Assembly (NCBI GenBank): GCA_008973525.1
Contig: WACJ01000375.1
Span: forward strand, 202,004-266,003
DNA from: Stenopsyche tienmushanensis
Lineage: Eukaryota; Arthropoda; Insecta; Trichoptera; Stenopsychidae
Direction of reading: 5' to 3'
DNA: 64,000 bases
Part shown: in pieces, positions 36,001-47,600 of the stretch
How the letters are laid out: each line of letters opens with the position of its first letter
Position numbering within the stretch: the first letter of the stretch is position 1
The notes under the pieces: generated by a model
The model's input: only the letters and a program-made list of their open reading frames with translations
Databases searched by the model: none
What the model was told of the DNA's origin: nothing
Program-made: the position numbers and the translations under genes

Positions 36001-36160
36001 CCAAGTACAATTTATCGCTTGAGATTCGAAACTAAGAAAAAAGTCATTAAAAAAATTAGTGGCAAAATCGTAAATTGATTTACCATCTTTATTACAGTCA
36101 ATTTTCATGAACTATTCAAGTAAAAATTCAAGATAAAAGGGAAGATTACTATACTCGATC
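33008..36160. other. Long stretch without a supported gene
   Basis: AT-rich with balanced patches at 34060-34215 and 35270-35930. A 12-base C run is at 35452-35463, followed by the palindromic AAGTCTTAAGACTT near 35514. Short ORFs in these patches (34018-34227, 35535-35759, 35785-35985 plus) show no recognisable motifs. Confidence 0.45.
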
Positions 36161-36335
36161 TGAGGTGGTTTTAGCAATCCCTTTTATGAAATCGTTGCCA
36201 ACCATTTTTACACGGAGTTTCATAGCAAATATATGTTTTAATAATGTGGTCGCCAAGCAACACCTCCTGTAGGATACGATTCCAAGATGATCGAGTTACG
36301 AGTTCAACCTTTTAACTGCGGGACTACCTACAGGG
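36161..36335 (-). mobile_element. tRNA-derived SINE, family 1, copy 2
   Basis: Minus-strand copy of the element at 27541. Read on the minus strand it starts CCTGTAGGTAGTCCCGCAGT and keeps the ACTCGTAACTCGATCATCTT arm. The B box is mutated to GGAATCGTATCC. It ends with GGTTGGCAACGATTTCATAA and GGGATTGCTAAAACCACCTC. Head and body match copy 1 in order over about 175 bp. Confidence 0.72.
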
Positions 36336-38471
36336 CATTTCACTACAGCAGTGAATGAAACAGAATTAAGTTGAAAAATGTTTTAAAATAGATCTAAAAA
36401 ACTATGCCTAAACTATATTAATGAATATCTATTTTCATCTTATGTCGTTTATCTTATTTTAAGTAAGAATGTTAGCAAATTAAAAAAAGAGTCATTCAAT
36501 AGATTATTAATGACCAAATGATTGTGAATAATGGTATATATCTCTATTAACAGATTTTGGCGATTTTGCAGAAAGAAAGCAAAAAAAAAACTACCATTTC
36601 ACTAAATTCACTATATTTCGTAAACCACTTGAGGTATTTTAGTAATCCAATAGTTTTTCAATAGAATGGAATGTATGACGTAGGCTCTTATAAGAGTCCA
36701 CGGACAGCAACAAAAGTTTTTCAAAGACTCAAATACGAGTCCGCGGCCGTTAAGCTGTTAAATCCATATTTTTGTCCGCAAATTTTTATACGTATTATAA
36801 GTTAATTAGAAGACTAAAAATACTGACGTTTTACAATTTGCTGAGATTTTTCATGGATGTAAAGAGAATATTCTTTGAAACGCATCGTTGAAAACGAATT
36901 GGAAATAATCATCCACAAGGATCTTCTTAATTGTCTTACAATTACAACATTAGCTTTTCTATATACAAATGAATAATGAATTTGAAAATAATTGGTTACA
37001 ACAAAATAATTTTCATCAATATTATTAAATAATTTACTTATAAATAAGATCGTACCGATCCAAAGGTTCAAGTTTAAAAATATATTTTTGTTGTGAAAAA
37101 GCGTTAAAAAATCTTAAATTTTTGCGCAAAATTAGAATGAAAACGAAATAGATAAATATGGCGCCCGTAAATTTCAACATTTCCCCTAGCTCATTCTTGT
37201 GGCGCATAAACATCCCGTAAGTTTAACAGGAATATTTTTTTAGAAATATGAGCACTTTGTCACAATATTGTGGATCATATTTCTAATAGAGTGTGTGTGG
37301 TGACTTTCACAGAAGATAGGATGAAAATGTGGCTTTAAGAGTATATACTCGCAGACAACAGCGAAGACAACTGCGTCGATATTTTATGATCTTTCGAGAT
37401 TCATTATTTTCAAAAACCCATGCTATATGCTTATGCATATAGCATGACTATGAAATATTGTGTAAAGCGTGATATTGATATTACTTATAAATTCTGTAAA
37501 ATTAGTTGGGAGTCGTCGGATCAAGTATTGCAAGCTTTTTGGTCGGTAAGATCCAAAAAATTCATTATCTCTATTACCAAATTTTCAAACCGTGAATCTA
37601 AGTTTGAATAAAATATTTTCAGAATTAAGTTCCGGCAACCTGCTGTGTTTTTGGGGAAATTTATCCTGTGGCACTATTCTCCAACTACTCTATCTCTTTT
37701 TCTTATAGCTGTTTTTTGCATAGGTGAAACATGATGAGCAGACCCGGTACATATATATCATATTTTCCTTTTGCAGGAAAGCAACGTATTTGCAAAATGG
37801 CATTATACTACATGATAGTCAACTTTCACACAGAAAAACAACACAAAAAACGAAATCAATTTAAATTCGATCTTATTTTATTACCCGACAACGCGTATAG
37901 GACGGCTAACATATTGACAACATACAGCCATTTTTATTATTTTAAATTACATGGGAGCTTTAATTTTTGGGATGTAATTATCAAAATTGCTTGGAAACAT
38001 CTGGATTTTGAGCTATATTATTAAATTGGAATTATTAGTTTGAAGAAAGCATTTTTCAGGTCAGATGTATTATATTTTAAGTTCTTCTCAATCTCAAAAA
38101 AATTACATGTGAATCAAAACCTTGTAAAATTGAATGTAGGTAAATGCTTAGTGATAGATTTTTCTGATTTTTTGAACTTATAATTTTTGGGAATTTATGA
38201 AATTCATCTTGTCATATTAAATTGGACATTGAAGAATTTTCTAAGGATAAGGAATATCACATGGGGGTTGCGGTTATGTAAGACATTCTGTATCACTAAT
38301 GAGACAAATGTTAGTATGGGGAAGAAATTCCAGGACACTTATTATAAAATATAGGAATTGCGATTTTTTTTAAACAAATATATGTATTCCTGTTGGTACC
38401 AAAGATCGATCGAAGTATCGAATATGCCCCGTAAAATATGACAACAAAATTGTTCATACGACATATTGTGG
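36336..38471. other. Stretch without a gene
   Basis: AT-rich; contains only a short perfect hairpin (37419-37446). Small ORFs such as 37731-38024 look random. Confidence 0.5.
37419..37446. repeat. Perfect 12-bp-stem hairpin
   Basis: CATGCTATATGC pairs exactly with GCATATAGCATG around a TTAT loop. It is too short for a miRNA precursor and no neighbouring gene gives it a role; a cruciform-prone palindrome or a chance structure is equally possible. Confidence 0.7.
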
Positions 38472-38803
38472 TGTAGCGAGGGAATAATCCACGATTATTT
38501 TTAGTAATTATAATTATATAAAAATAAACAAATTAATTAAAATTATAATTTCATCGGCAATTATCGATTTTTTGGTCGTCAAAGGGGGCCGTTTTTTATG
38601 ATGTTTGGACCATGCAACCGTTCCTAAGGGTTGCAGGGTGAACGGACTTTCTATTCTTTCCGGGACGCCTTGCGGACTAGTCGTTTTAATTGTTGGCGGC
38701 AAACCTCATTTGCCGCCATGTGTTAATTTCGCGACACGTTCTCATCATCCGGAGTCTCTGCATCATGATCATCGCCGCGTATCACCATGGTTAATAAAGT
38801 TTA
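38472..38803 (+). repeat. Dispersed LTR-like repeat, copy 2
   Basis: Second copy of the 2472-2745 repeat, beginning TGTAGCGAGGGAAT and ending near TTAATAAAGT. It holds an extra block of about 40 bp relative to copy 1. The block is centred on a perfect 10-bp hairpin (TGGCGGCAAA at 38694-38703, loop CCTCA, TTTGCCGCCA at 38709-38718), so the two copies differ by gain or loss of a hairpin. ORFs in it are incidental. Confidence 0.5.
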
Positions 38804-41176
38804 CTTGAAACAAAAAATCAGAAAATATTCTTAATCTATAAGTGTTTCGCTATCGTAGTAGCGTTAATGAATAGTTTTTGTTTAAAAGTAACAAAATGGC
38901 ATTGGTTTGAAAAAAAGTTCGGAAAAAAAAACTTTTTTTGGGGATATTTTTTAATATAAAACATAAGATAAAAAACGTCGACATTATTTCGAATATTCCT
39001 ATTAAAAAAATGGATATCAAAGTCGCAATGTCACAAATGCAAAAAGCCACTTTGCGGCGAACATAAGTTTAATGTCTGTCAATCTTGTTATATGTTCCTA
39101 AATCCATAAAATGTATGTAATGAAAACAATAATAATTAATCATTAGAATATAGGTTTATTAAAAACATATACTTTGATATTAGTTTGCGAGACGATCTCA
39201 TTTTTGGTTATTTTATTTTCCAAATAGATATTAAGAGTGGTTTTTCATAATTTAATAAAGCTATACTTAAAAATATGGATACTTTATAGACTGAATATAA
39301 AAAGAAAAATATAATTACTAAAATAATATCCCAGCATTACTTATTTTTGTCAAATAATTAATGTTTTATTATACACGTCGAAACGACGTATAATATGTAT
39401 ATATGGGCTTTTAAATAAGCTTTATTTGTGTAATATATAATAAAATAGCCAAGCTACTGGTCTAGTGATTTATGCTTTATCTCGGAGTAGAGTCGGAGGA
39501 GGGGAAGCGTTTCACTTTTAGTGACGCTCAAGCTAGTTTGGTCTAAAGAAGTTTAGATTCAAAAACATTTTTTTTCGTAATTAAAATTATTAAGTGAAAT
39601 TTATGGATAATTAAGATATTTCTATCAAAAAATATTGAAGTTCCGCTGCCTAAACATTGAGTAAAGTCATTGATTAGTAATTGAAATTTCGAAATTGGAA
39701 TATGATTACTACTATCTCAAAAATAAAAAAAAATATCATATCTCAAAATATGAAATTTACAAGACAAGTTTTTACGAAATGAGTTTGACGATAAAGAAAT
39801 TTAAGGAAGTCATTCGTCCTTTGCACGTTTCTTTTTATTATGCTCGTTTTGCCAATACGTTTGAATTATGTTATGGCTACATCCTCTTCCTTATTGATAA
39901 TGTCGTAAATTTGTTGCAAGGCAACTTCAGCAGGCAGCCCATCCAGGCCTTTCCCTCTTCTCTCCTTAACAAAAGGCAATAAAATTCCTCGACGAGAAGG
40001 TGAAGCATCCCATCATTATGCCATTAAACAGCAGTTCGAGTACATCTGTATCCCTCTTGCGCAAAAAAATATAAATGAGAAATGTACAAAAGGCACACTC
40101 CGAAAGTCGACAGAAATATAAACTATCAACGAGTAAATCTTTACTTTTCCTCTCTTTTTCCACTCTCTTTCCGCAGACAATAACAAAGAGAAAACAGAAT
40201 AATTCAATTATCGCGCCTTCAATATTTTTTTTCGTCTTCTGAAAGCGACAAAAGTTTTTTCCAAGCAGGGTTTTTTCAGAAATACATTTCGGCATCATAA
40301 GAGATGAAGGTTTCTCGCTCCATTTCAAACAGGGGAAGGATTGTAGTATTTCTGATCCCTGCCGTTTCTACCTAAAAGCCTTTAAGCGTGAAAAAACGCC
40401 TCTGTTGGAACAAAGGCAACAATTAATTATTTATGATTTATTCTCGTTCTCGACCTGGCGACATCATTGACATAAAAAAATATTAAATTGAAATTTCGCG
40501 AACGATAAAGACGAAAACTAAATAGAGCCCATTCAAAAGGGTCAGTTTTAGTCATCAATCAACTACGAATCCTCATTGTTAGGCTGATTTCTTGTGACGC
40601 CATTGCTTTAGCATAAATATTTATTCCAGAAAGGAAAATTAATTGAAAGATGTGTTCTTTGTTTAAGCATACTTTTCAATCAAATATCTTTTTCAAAGCA
40701 AACGACAACATAACGTTAATACAGTACTCCTTTAATGGTACAATAATAAAAATAATCAGAAAAACTTGGTTTGAATATATTATAAAAAAATGTATACGTC
40801 TTCACAATAACTTCTATTCAACTCTCACCAAATTTTGCAAAATCATTTTGATATAATCATAATCCTTTTATAAGTGAGGTTTTTCCAATAACTAAGAATT
40901 TTAAAATGATGAATTTCCATAAATTATTAAATTTAAATATAACGATTTAAATCGAAATTTTTGATTAAGAAAGAGTTAGCGAGGGAATTTAAAATTTTTG
41001 GCAAGAAATATAAAATTAATACTTTCGATGTGCCGAATTTGTAACTATGGTGATTTTTTTGTCCCCAATCTGGATTTAAGTTCAAACGTTTTAAATATAA
41101 CTAAAAATAAACCCACTAAGCGAAAACGTGTCACAGTTAACTATATATAATAGTAGTGGGTTCGAAATATATATAT
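38804..41176. other. Long stretch without a supported gene
   Basis: AT-rich. A minus-strand 120-codon frame (39966-40328) and a plus frame (39695-39982) lie in a slightly less AT-rich interval but show no motif, signal peptide or splice context that I can support. Confidence 0.45.
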
Positions 41177-41313
41177 TGTAGCGTGGACGGAAGTCCACGC
41201 TTTTTGATTGGTGTTTGGTGCCCCCGCGAGGGCGCTCCGCGGGCCCTCCGCGGGGGCGCGCGCGCCGCCGCGAGGGAGTGCCCCCCCCCCCGTCGGCTGG
41301 GGTCCCGACTACA
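41177..41313. repeat. 137-bp GC-rich element with TGTAG/CTACA ends
   Basis: An extreme GC island in AT-rich DNA. It opens TGTAG and closes CTACA, with ATTGTAG...CTACAAT palindromic across the borders, between two runs of alternating AT. The first 24 bases contain a perfect hairpin (GCGTGGAC GGAA GTCCACGC). The middle has repeated CCGCG/CGCGG tracts and an 11-base C run at 41281-41291. The start TGTAGCGTGG equals the start of the LTR-like repeat at 2472, but the rest differs. It could be a tiny solo-LTR or other non-autonomous insertion; flanking duplications cannot be read in the AT repeats. Confidence 0.5.
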
Positions 41314-42440
41314 ATAAATATATATATATTTAAAATAAATAATCTCTTAGCATATAATTTATTGAAAATAAAGTGTCAGTGACAATCAATTTAACCATAA
41401 GAAGATGTCTGCAATGTTTATTCTTATATACAAAGCATTCCTTCCAAAGCATGCACGACAGTGTAAGTTTATTTAAGCTTTTAGTAGAAAATGAAAAATA
41501 AAGATGGAGAAAATATAGCTTTTTATGTTATAATCAGCATACATTTTATATAGAACGGTGGGTGAAAATCCAAATGGTTGTTTAATGAAATTGAGTGGGA
41601 AACTTATCATTTTTCATCTCCAAGAAAAATATTATTAGAAACGCCGTTTATTGTCATTTCACTCATCCAATAATTGATTTTAGACTCGCTCATCCTGGTA
41701 GCCCGTTGGGGTAGCATTTACAAATGGAACTCAATAATTGAGTATTGAAGCAAAATAGTTAAATTTAGATGCTTCATTTGAACATATAAATTTTGCTTTT
41801 AAATGGGCATTTTAGAATTAAGTAATACCAAGAAAACATATTTTGAAGGTAATTAAGATTGCGGTTTTATGGAAGTTAATGCCTTGGGTGGTTGTCATTT
41901 CTTCTTTCTTCCTCCATTTAGTTTTCTCACATATATATATAGATAATTTATTTTCATTTTGAACCACCCAAATTAGCTTGTAAACTAGGAGCTAGGTTTT
42001 TATTCAGTAAAAGAGCTTCAAAATTTTATTTCGTTATGTGCAACCAATACCTTTCCGCAATCATCATTTAAAAAAGGAATATTCTTCGCAAAGAAAACAT
42101 CTTGCTATTTTTCACTAAGGAAGACGTTCCTCCGACTTTGCTTTGTTACCACCGACCAAGGCGTGAACTAAAACAGGTTGTAAGCGATGGATTCTGTGAA
42201 ATCGATACACATGTGAACACTGTGACTGGAACAAGTGGAACTTCCATATTGGTTAGAACAAAATAAATGTATGGCTCTCCACTATTTATTATTGGTTGCA
42301 AAAGCTTAAATTTTATTGATTTTTTCATTTTTCTCTTATCTATGCAAAAATGTGTATGTAGTTGGACACGTATTTCCATATTACAATGCCAAAGACAACT
42401 TTTTATGTGGTAATCGATTGTTTTTTTAATGACGGTTTTA
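41314..42440. other. Stretch without a gene
   Basis: AT-rich; a minus-strand 101-codon frame (42146-42451) runs into the SINE copy and shows no coding signature. Confidence 0.5.
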
Positions 42441-42595
42441 CGCAAACCCATTTATGAAATCATTGCCAACCATCTTGGAAACTAATCATTTTGACATAGC
42501 GTTTATATTTTTAAAAATGTAGACACCGGCCATATCTCTTGTAGATTTGACCCAAGATTGAGTTACTTGAGTTGATTGCTTGTTGAATTTGCTCT
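42441..42595 (-). mobile_element. tRNA-derived SINE, family 1, copy 3 (decayed)
   Basis: Minus-strand copy. The body is recognised by the complement of GATGGTTGGCAATGATTTCA and the head by a decayed TCAACTCAAGTAACTCAATC with an altered B box (TGGGTCAAATC). It is more diverged than the copies at 27541 and 36161, suggesting an older insertion. Confidence 0.55.
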
Positions 42596-43460
42596 TCTTG
42601 ATTTATAAATATTATAGTAAATCAGTAAGTATTACGTACTTAGATTATTCTGTTATGAGTTTGTGCAATATGTTGTGGAAATATCATTTATATTTCCACA
42701 AAGTTAACCTAATAAATACATCTAAGAATAAGAGTTTTTAGAAAACCTTGAGGAATGATGAATCTGCATGCGAATGTCTATCGAAGTAAAGAAATTAGAA
42801 TAATGGCTAATAAAAATGGAGCTCTCTGAAAAAGACTGATATTCGTATATAAAAAAAATACTTATATAAAAAAATCTATGTTCGAATTCGAATAAACTGC
42901 CATCTTGTGTATAAAATTATTTTTGTGTATAAAGTTGAAGTGATGAAAGACTCAGACCTGTGGGCACAGTATTAATATGGTTAATAATAGATTTTTAATC
43001 AGTTAATTGCCATAAGCGTCTATAGACGTTGTCAAAAACTATATTCTAATTCTGGTTGATATATGCTTAAATTTTATTTATTGGTGTTGTCACGAAATAC
43101 GCCCAAATAAAATATGGTCTTGCAGACTTTTCGTTTTGACGAATTATGATTTACGTACATTTATTTGATTTACATACGATTATGGACAACTTATGAAATT
43201 CACTTTAAAACTTTTAGAGGGAAAAATAAAATTTTGATTAATGAGAAATATTTAAAATACTCAAAAACAATCTGAAATTATATCTTCTTAAAGCATCATT
43301 TATGATGAAGTTTGTACATATTGAAAATACATACGAGAAACGCCTAATCAGATTATTTCTGCCATAGCGTTCTTACAGAAATACAAAGGACAGATAGAAG
43401 TGGCTTTTGAAGTATTTTAGATACTTAATTATAAGTATTAAATTTTGCATGTTGACATAA
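42596..43460. other. Stretch without a gene
   Basis: AT-rich; nothing supported. A direct ATAAATGA-type similarity at 42675-42690 is trivial. Confidence 0.5.
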
Positions 43461-44735
43461 CTAAATTTGGCATTCGAATACGGGAACAAGTCAACGACTT
43501 AAATTGTACAAATGAAGAAACATCAAACACAACGTGGAACAAACTTAAGCAGCTCATAGTGAATACAGTCAGTTAGCACCGGCTCCACGTAGAAAACCAT
43601 GGATCACAGAAAACACTAGGAATTAAATCATGTGTAGGAAAAAACTCAAGGAAAGAGGCTTCACAATGGAACAGGAGATCAAAGCCTATTCCGAGACACA
43701 CAGGATCATCAAAAAATTATGTCGCAACGATAAAAATAAATGCTACTTGTGCACCTAATAATGAACCTTTACCAGTATAACCAAACCACTATTAAGGTGA
43801 ATAAAATTATATCCAAACCCAAAAAGGCGTTAGACAGGGATGCATTCTCTCGCCGAACCTGTTCAATATATACGGCGAGTTTATTATGCGCAGAGTCCTG
43901 GAAAACTGGAACGGTGGAATCTTCATTGGCAGAAAGAAAATCTCCAATCTACGATATGCTGATGATACAACGCTAATTTCCACGACCACAGACGAAATGA
44001 CGACACTTCTCCAAAAAATTAAAGTCGAGAGCTCAAACATGGGACTCGAGATAAATGAAGCCAAAACCAAAATCATGGTTATAGACAAAGCATGTGCACT
44101 TTCCACAACCAACGTTCAAGGGCTGGAAACGATGTACGAATTTATTTATCTCGGATCCTGCATCACGAACTCCGGCGGCCACGACGCAGAGATTAAGGGG
44201 AGAATTGGTATGGCAAAAAACGCTATGTCTCAGCTGAACATAGTTTGGAGAAATAAAAATATAACCAATGCAACGAAAATGTGTCTGGTCAAATCCCTCG
44301 TATTCTCCATATGCCTCTATGTAGTTGAAACATGGACAATGAGAGCGAGTGAGAGGAGACGTATAGACGCATTCAAAATGCACTGCTGGAGACGAATGCT
44401 GAGAATCCCATGGACGGCTAAACGTAGCAACATATCGATCCTGGATGAATTGAAAATAAAGATCAGACTTTCGACCGTATGCCTGAGATGCGTTCTGCAA
44501 TTCTTCGGTCACATTGCTCGCAAAGACAACGACAACCTGGAAAAGCTGGTGGTAACAGGAAACGTGGAAGATCTCCTACCCGCTGGTCTGACCAAATCAA
44601 AAATGCCACCGGCCTTCCAATAGTGGAAGCACTTCGTTCTGCGGGCCATAGAGAAAATTGGAGGACGTTCATCGGTGCCACGGTCGACTCATAGTCGGAG
44701 TCACGATCCTCAGCCATGAGGAGTGCGACAAGTAG
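43461..44735 (+). mobile_element. RTE-like LINE remnant with part of the reverse transcriptase
   Basis: An endonuclease/reverse-transcriptase ORF fragment. Upstream linker pieces (IREQVNDLN, then APAPRRKPWITENTR and IKAYSETHRIIKKLCRNDKN, in different frames) are followed at about 43745 by LYQYNQTTIKVN. The fingers and early palm motifs that should lie between are missing, so about 200 residues seem deleted. From 43805 a single frame runs to 44623: GVRQGCILSPNLFNIY, then NLRYADDTTL with the catalytic YADD at 43955-43966, YLGSCIT and the WTMRASERRRIDAFKMHCWR thumb-type motif. After a frameshift near 44560, RGRSPTRWSDQIKNATG (to a stop at 44692) completes the C-terminus. The GVRQGC, YADD and RSPTRW order matches RTE-clade LINEs. 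It is non-functional because of the internal deletion and frameshifts. Confidence 0.87.
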
Positions 44736-45684
44736 AGAGAATTATAAATACAATTATACTATAAAACCTTCCCAATTAGTCGAAAGCGTGCATGTTAATT
44801 ATTTGTATCGATTAATATGTTTACAACAAGATTAAATAATATTTACACAATATGATCAATGTATATTTGTAGCTTGAGCATAAAGGAGCTTATATACAAT
44901 AAATATCTAGGGTATATAATGAGAGTTTTGTTTATAAGATAAATACATTTTATCGATAGGTAGAAATCTGACTGAAATACAAATATTTGTCGCAAAAAAA
45001 GTACATATTATTAAACGTTTTGAAATTGACGATATTTTTTTCTTTTGTGTTTTAATAATCATGTAATTATGTTTGTATATAAAGCAAAGTCAATAGCCAT
45101 ATCATATTTGATTGATGCATAAAGAACATAAGGTGATTTTAATACATATATTTTTAATTTAATATATCTTTTATTGCTCTTTTCGCGTTTAGAAACAATT
45201 GATATAGTTAAGAAAAATATGAGCAAAATGGATTCGAATTATAGAATCGGTAGATCATCTTTGTATGATTGATGCCAAAATGAGTCAATATATTTTTTTA
45301 ATAGATTTTACATAAATAAATAATTAGGAATATTTAATAAAAGCAAGCCGGCGAACATTGGGTGTCTTCAATTGCGGTCAGAACGTCGGAGTCAAATATG
45401 TAGCTCTGTAATTTTTATTTATATTGAAGTCCGTATTTGACCTTTATGATATCTAGATCTCAATTCAACAAATTTTCGTGCGTCAAATTGAAATTTGAAT
45501 AGCATTTTGAAATCATCAATTCAGGTTAAAATTAATAATTTAAGATACAATCTATTCGTATTTGAGCTAACCCCAGCTCCATCGGCCACTACAGTCATAA
45601 TATTATATAAATAATGGATCTTCAAAGTGTCTGTGTTCGTCATCTCAAAAACTCAAGAATCAAAATGCGGTAGTAGCTCAGCTA
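44736..45684. other. Stretch without a gene
   Basis: AT-rich; a balanced patch at 45350-45410 has no identifiable feature. Confidence 0.5.
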
Positions 45685-45765
45685 ATTGCTTTATTCAGGG
45701 CCGTTCGGTTGACTTTGCTGCTATGGTCGTAGTGCTTCAATTGAATGGTAAGCTGATAAAGCAAT
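45685..45765 (+). ncRNA. miRNA-precursor-like hairpin, 81 nt, candidate
   Basis: Outer stem ATTGCTTTAT (45685-45694) pairs perfectly with ATAAAGCAAT (45756-45765). After a one-base bulge, CAG pairs with CTG. After a small internal loop, CCGTTCGGTTGA (45701-45712) pairs with TCAATTGAATGG (45737-45748) using three G-U wobbles. That makes about 25 paired bases around a 24-nt terminal loop, the size of an animal pre-miRNA. The G-U pairs favour this strand as the RNA. The arms do not match a miRNA I know. Chance folding in AT-rich DNA is possible, although this stretch is less AT-rich than its flanks. Confidence 0.25.
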
Positions 45766-46584
45766 AATATTAAGTGCCAATTACTGTCTACGCTGTAGTC
45801 GCGATTATAGTTGCTAATGATATAAATGACATTTAATGCTGCCAAATTGACGTAAATTTGAAATAAAATAATTTACTACGGGAGGTAAGCTCATTATTAT
45901 ATTTCCATCATATGAATTTGGTCTTGGTTTTCAGATCTCCCTCGAAAATATACATATTTAAAATGGGAACGTAGGAAATGGGATTTGATTCGGAAATAAC
46001 CCTGAAACGAGACATCAACGAGAATACATAATTTTCATAAAGTATATTTAATGCATTTACGAACGACAAAATTAATGAATTCGGATTAAATGTTGATAGA
46101 TATTGCAATCATTTTAATCTTTCAACCCTGTAGATTCTTTAATTTTCGAAAAATACTGATTAACTAAATTCATGCAAGTTTGCACCTCTTAAAAATATTT
46201 TCATTGATTTAGTTTTATTTGGAATTGGCTAAGCATCGACGAAATTAAATACTATCTAGCAACTACAATGGCTAAGATGGTATATTAAAAAAAATCAAGT
46301 GTAATTTTAATTGTAAGAGATGAGCAAAAGTATAAAATAATAAATACATTTTGTAACTGGAAGCAAAATTTTATTAACTTTTGTTTCCCGAAGCACTTGT
46401 TTAAGCCATATGATAATCAAATACTAAAAATGGGTATTATATATATGCGAATTTTGGAGAAGACGGTAATTATTCAAAAATATAAGTAAACTGATTGGTG
46501 TGATATAATTTAAGCTTTAAAATAATTCTTCTTGTATTGTGTTATAACTATTATTAGGTATAGACAATCTCCAAAACAGACTTT
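45766..46584. other. Stretch without a gene
   Basis: AT-rich; short minus-strand frame at 45908-46108 is unsupported. Confidence 0.5.
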
Positions 46585-46825
46585 TTCATATTCTCGATTT
46601 GCCTTCATGAATATTCTAGGATAGGTTTATTTCAATTGGAATTTTAGATACGAGAAGATCTATGATTTCGTAGCGAAATTAACATTATTTTTGTATTATT
46701 TTTAAATTATTATTATTAATTCAGTCATTCATGGACATGCTTGTATTACTTTATCTATTAATTCAGTATTTATTATATCAGATTCAGGAAATCAGATTAA
46801 ATTTGAATAGAAACAATCGATAACA
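46585..46825 (-). mobile_element. SINE family 2, decayed fragment
   Basis: In plus-strand order it shares TTGCCTTC, AGGATAGG, TCTATGA...TAGCGAAAT, TCATTCATGG and TTCAGGAAATCAG with the copies at 52972 and 55412. The tRNA-like head is missing; only the body and tail remain. Confidence 0.55.
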
Positions 46826-47367
46826 AATATGAGTATTTTCGATCTTATAAATTTATTGCATACTGATTTTTGGCACAGATTCTGAATTTTTATTAAAAAA
46901 TAACATTTTCAATCATAATTAAATATTGTTACCATGTGATCAAAAATATGTTTACTTAATATATGGCATTGGAATCATTTCAAGAATATTGAAATTGCTG
47001 ATATTAATTAATAATTGATGCAATCATAGACTGATAACGCAAATTTAGTTAAAATAGCACCTCAGAGACAAATTGTAAGAATAAAGTTGTTGAATATTAT
47101 TAATAATTTCCTTCGAAGGTATGAAAAATATTTTTTGCATAGAATTCAAGATTCAGCCAAATAAAGATTTGAAATTCAAAAATTTTTCGCCAGTATGAAA
47201 GTATCATCACTTAATAATAATTCATATGTAAAAAGCTTATCTAATACATTTTTACTTTTGAAACCTAACCTTGTTTTTGACACTATATGTATATTTCATT
47301 CATATTACGACCGTTTTAAACGAGATAATTATTTATTAGTGATATATTATATGGCTAAAGAGAATTG
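46826..47367. other. Stretch without a gene
   Basis: AT-rich; the 61-codon frame at 47195-47380 is unsupported. Confidence 0.5.
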
Positions 47368-47600
47368 TTATCGGACATAGGTGATCTGCATAGAAGACCT
47401 TACTAGGGAAAGAATTTTTCATGTGGTGCTTTCCATTTGCCTTGCGCACATAGGGCTGAAATTATTTCGATAGGAATTATAATTTAGGTAGGGTGGGAGG
47501 TAATTTATGGGGGAGTAACGAAATTATTATTATATTTAAATTATCATTTAATTATGTTTGCAAATTTAATCATTTACTCCTGCACGGCTTTATTATATTT
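47368..47600 (-). mobile_element. SINE family 2, body and tail fragment
   Basis: Matches the lower half of the 52972 copy in order: TCGGACATAGGTGATCTGCA, a GATCT/AGACC hairpin remnant, GTGGTGCTTTCC, TTGCCTTGCGCACA, GGAGTAACGAAATTATTATT and CACGGCTTTATTA. The tRNA-like head, expected at the right end on the minus strand, is absent. Confidence 0.6.

Noticed and set aside
44033..44512. 159-codon minus-strand ORF
   Set aside because: Shadow of the RTE-like reverse transcriptase frame, whose YADD and thumb motifs are on the plus strand.
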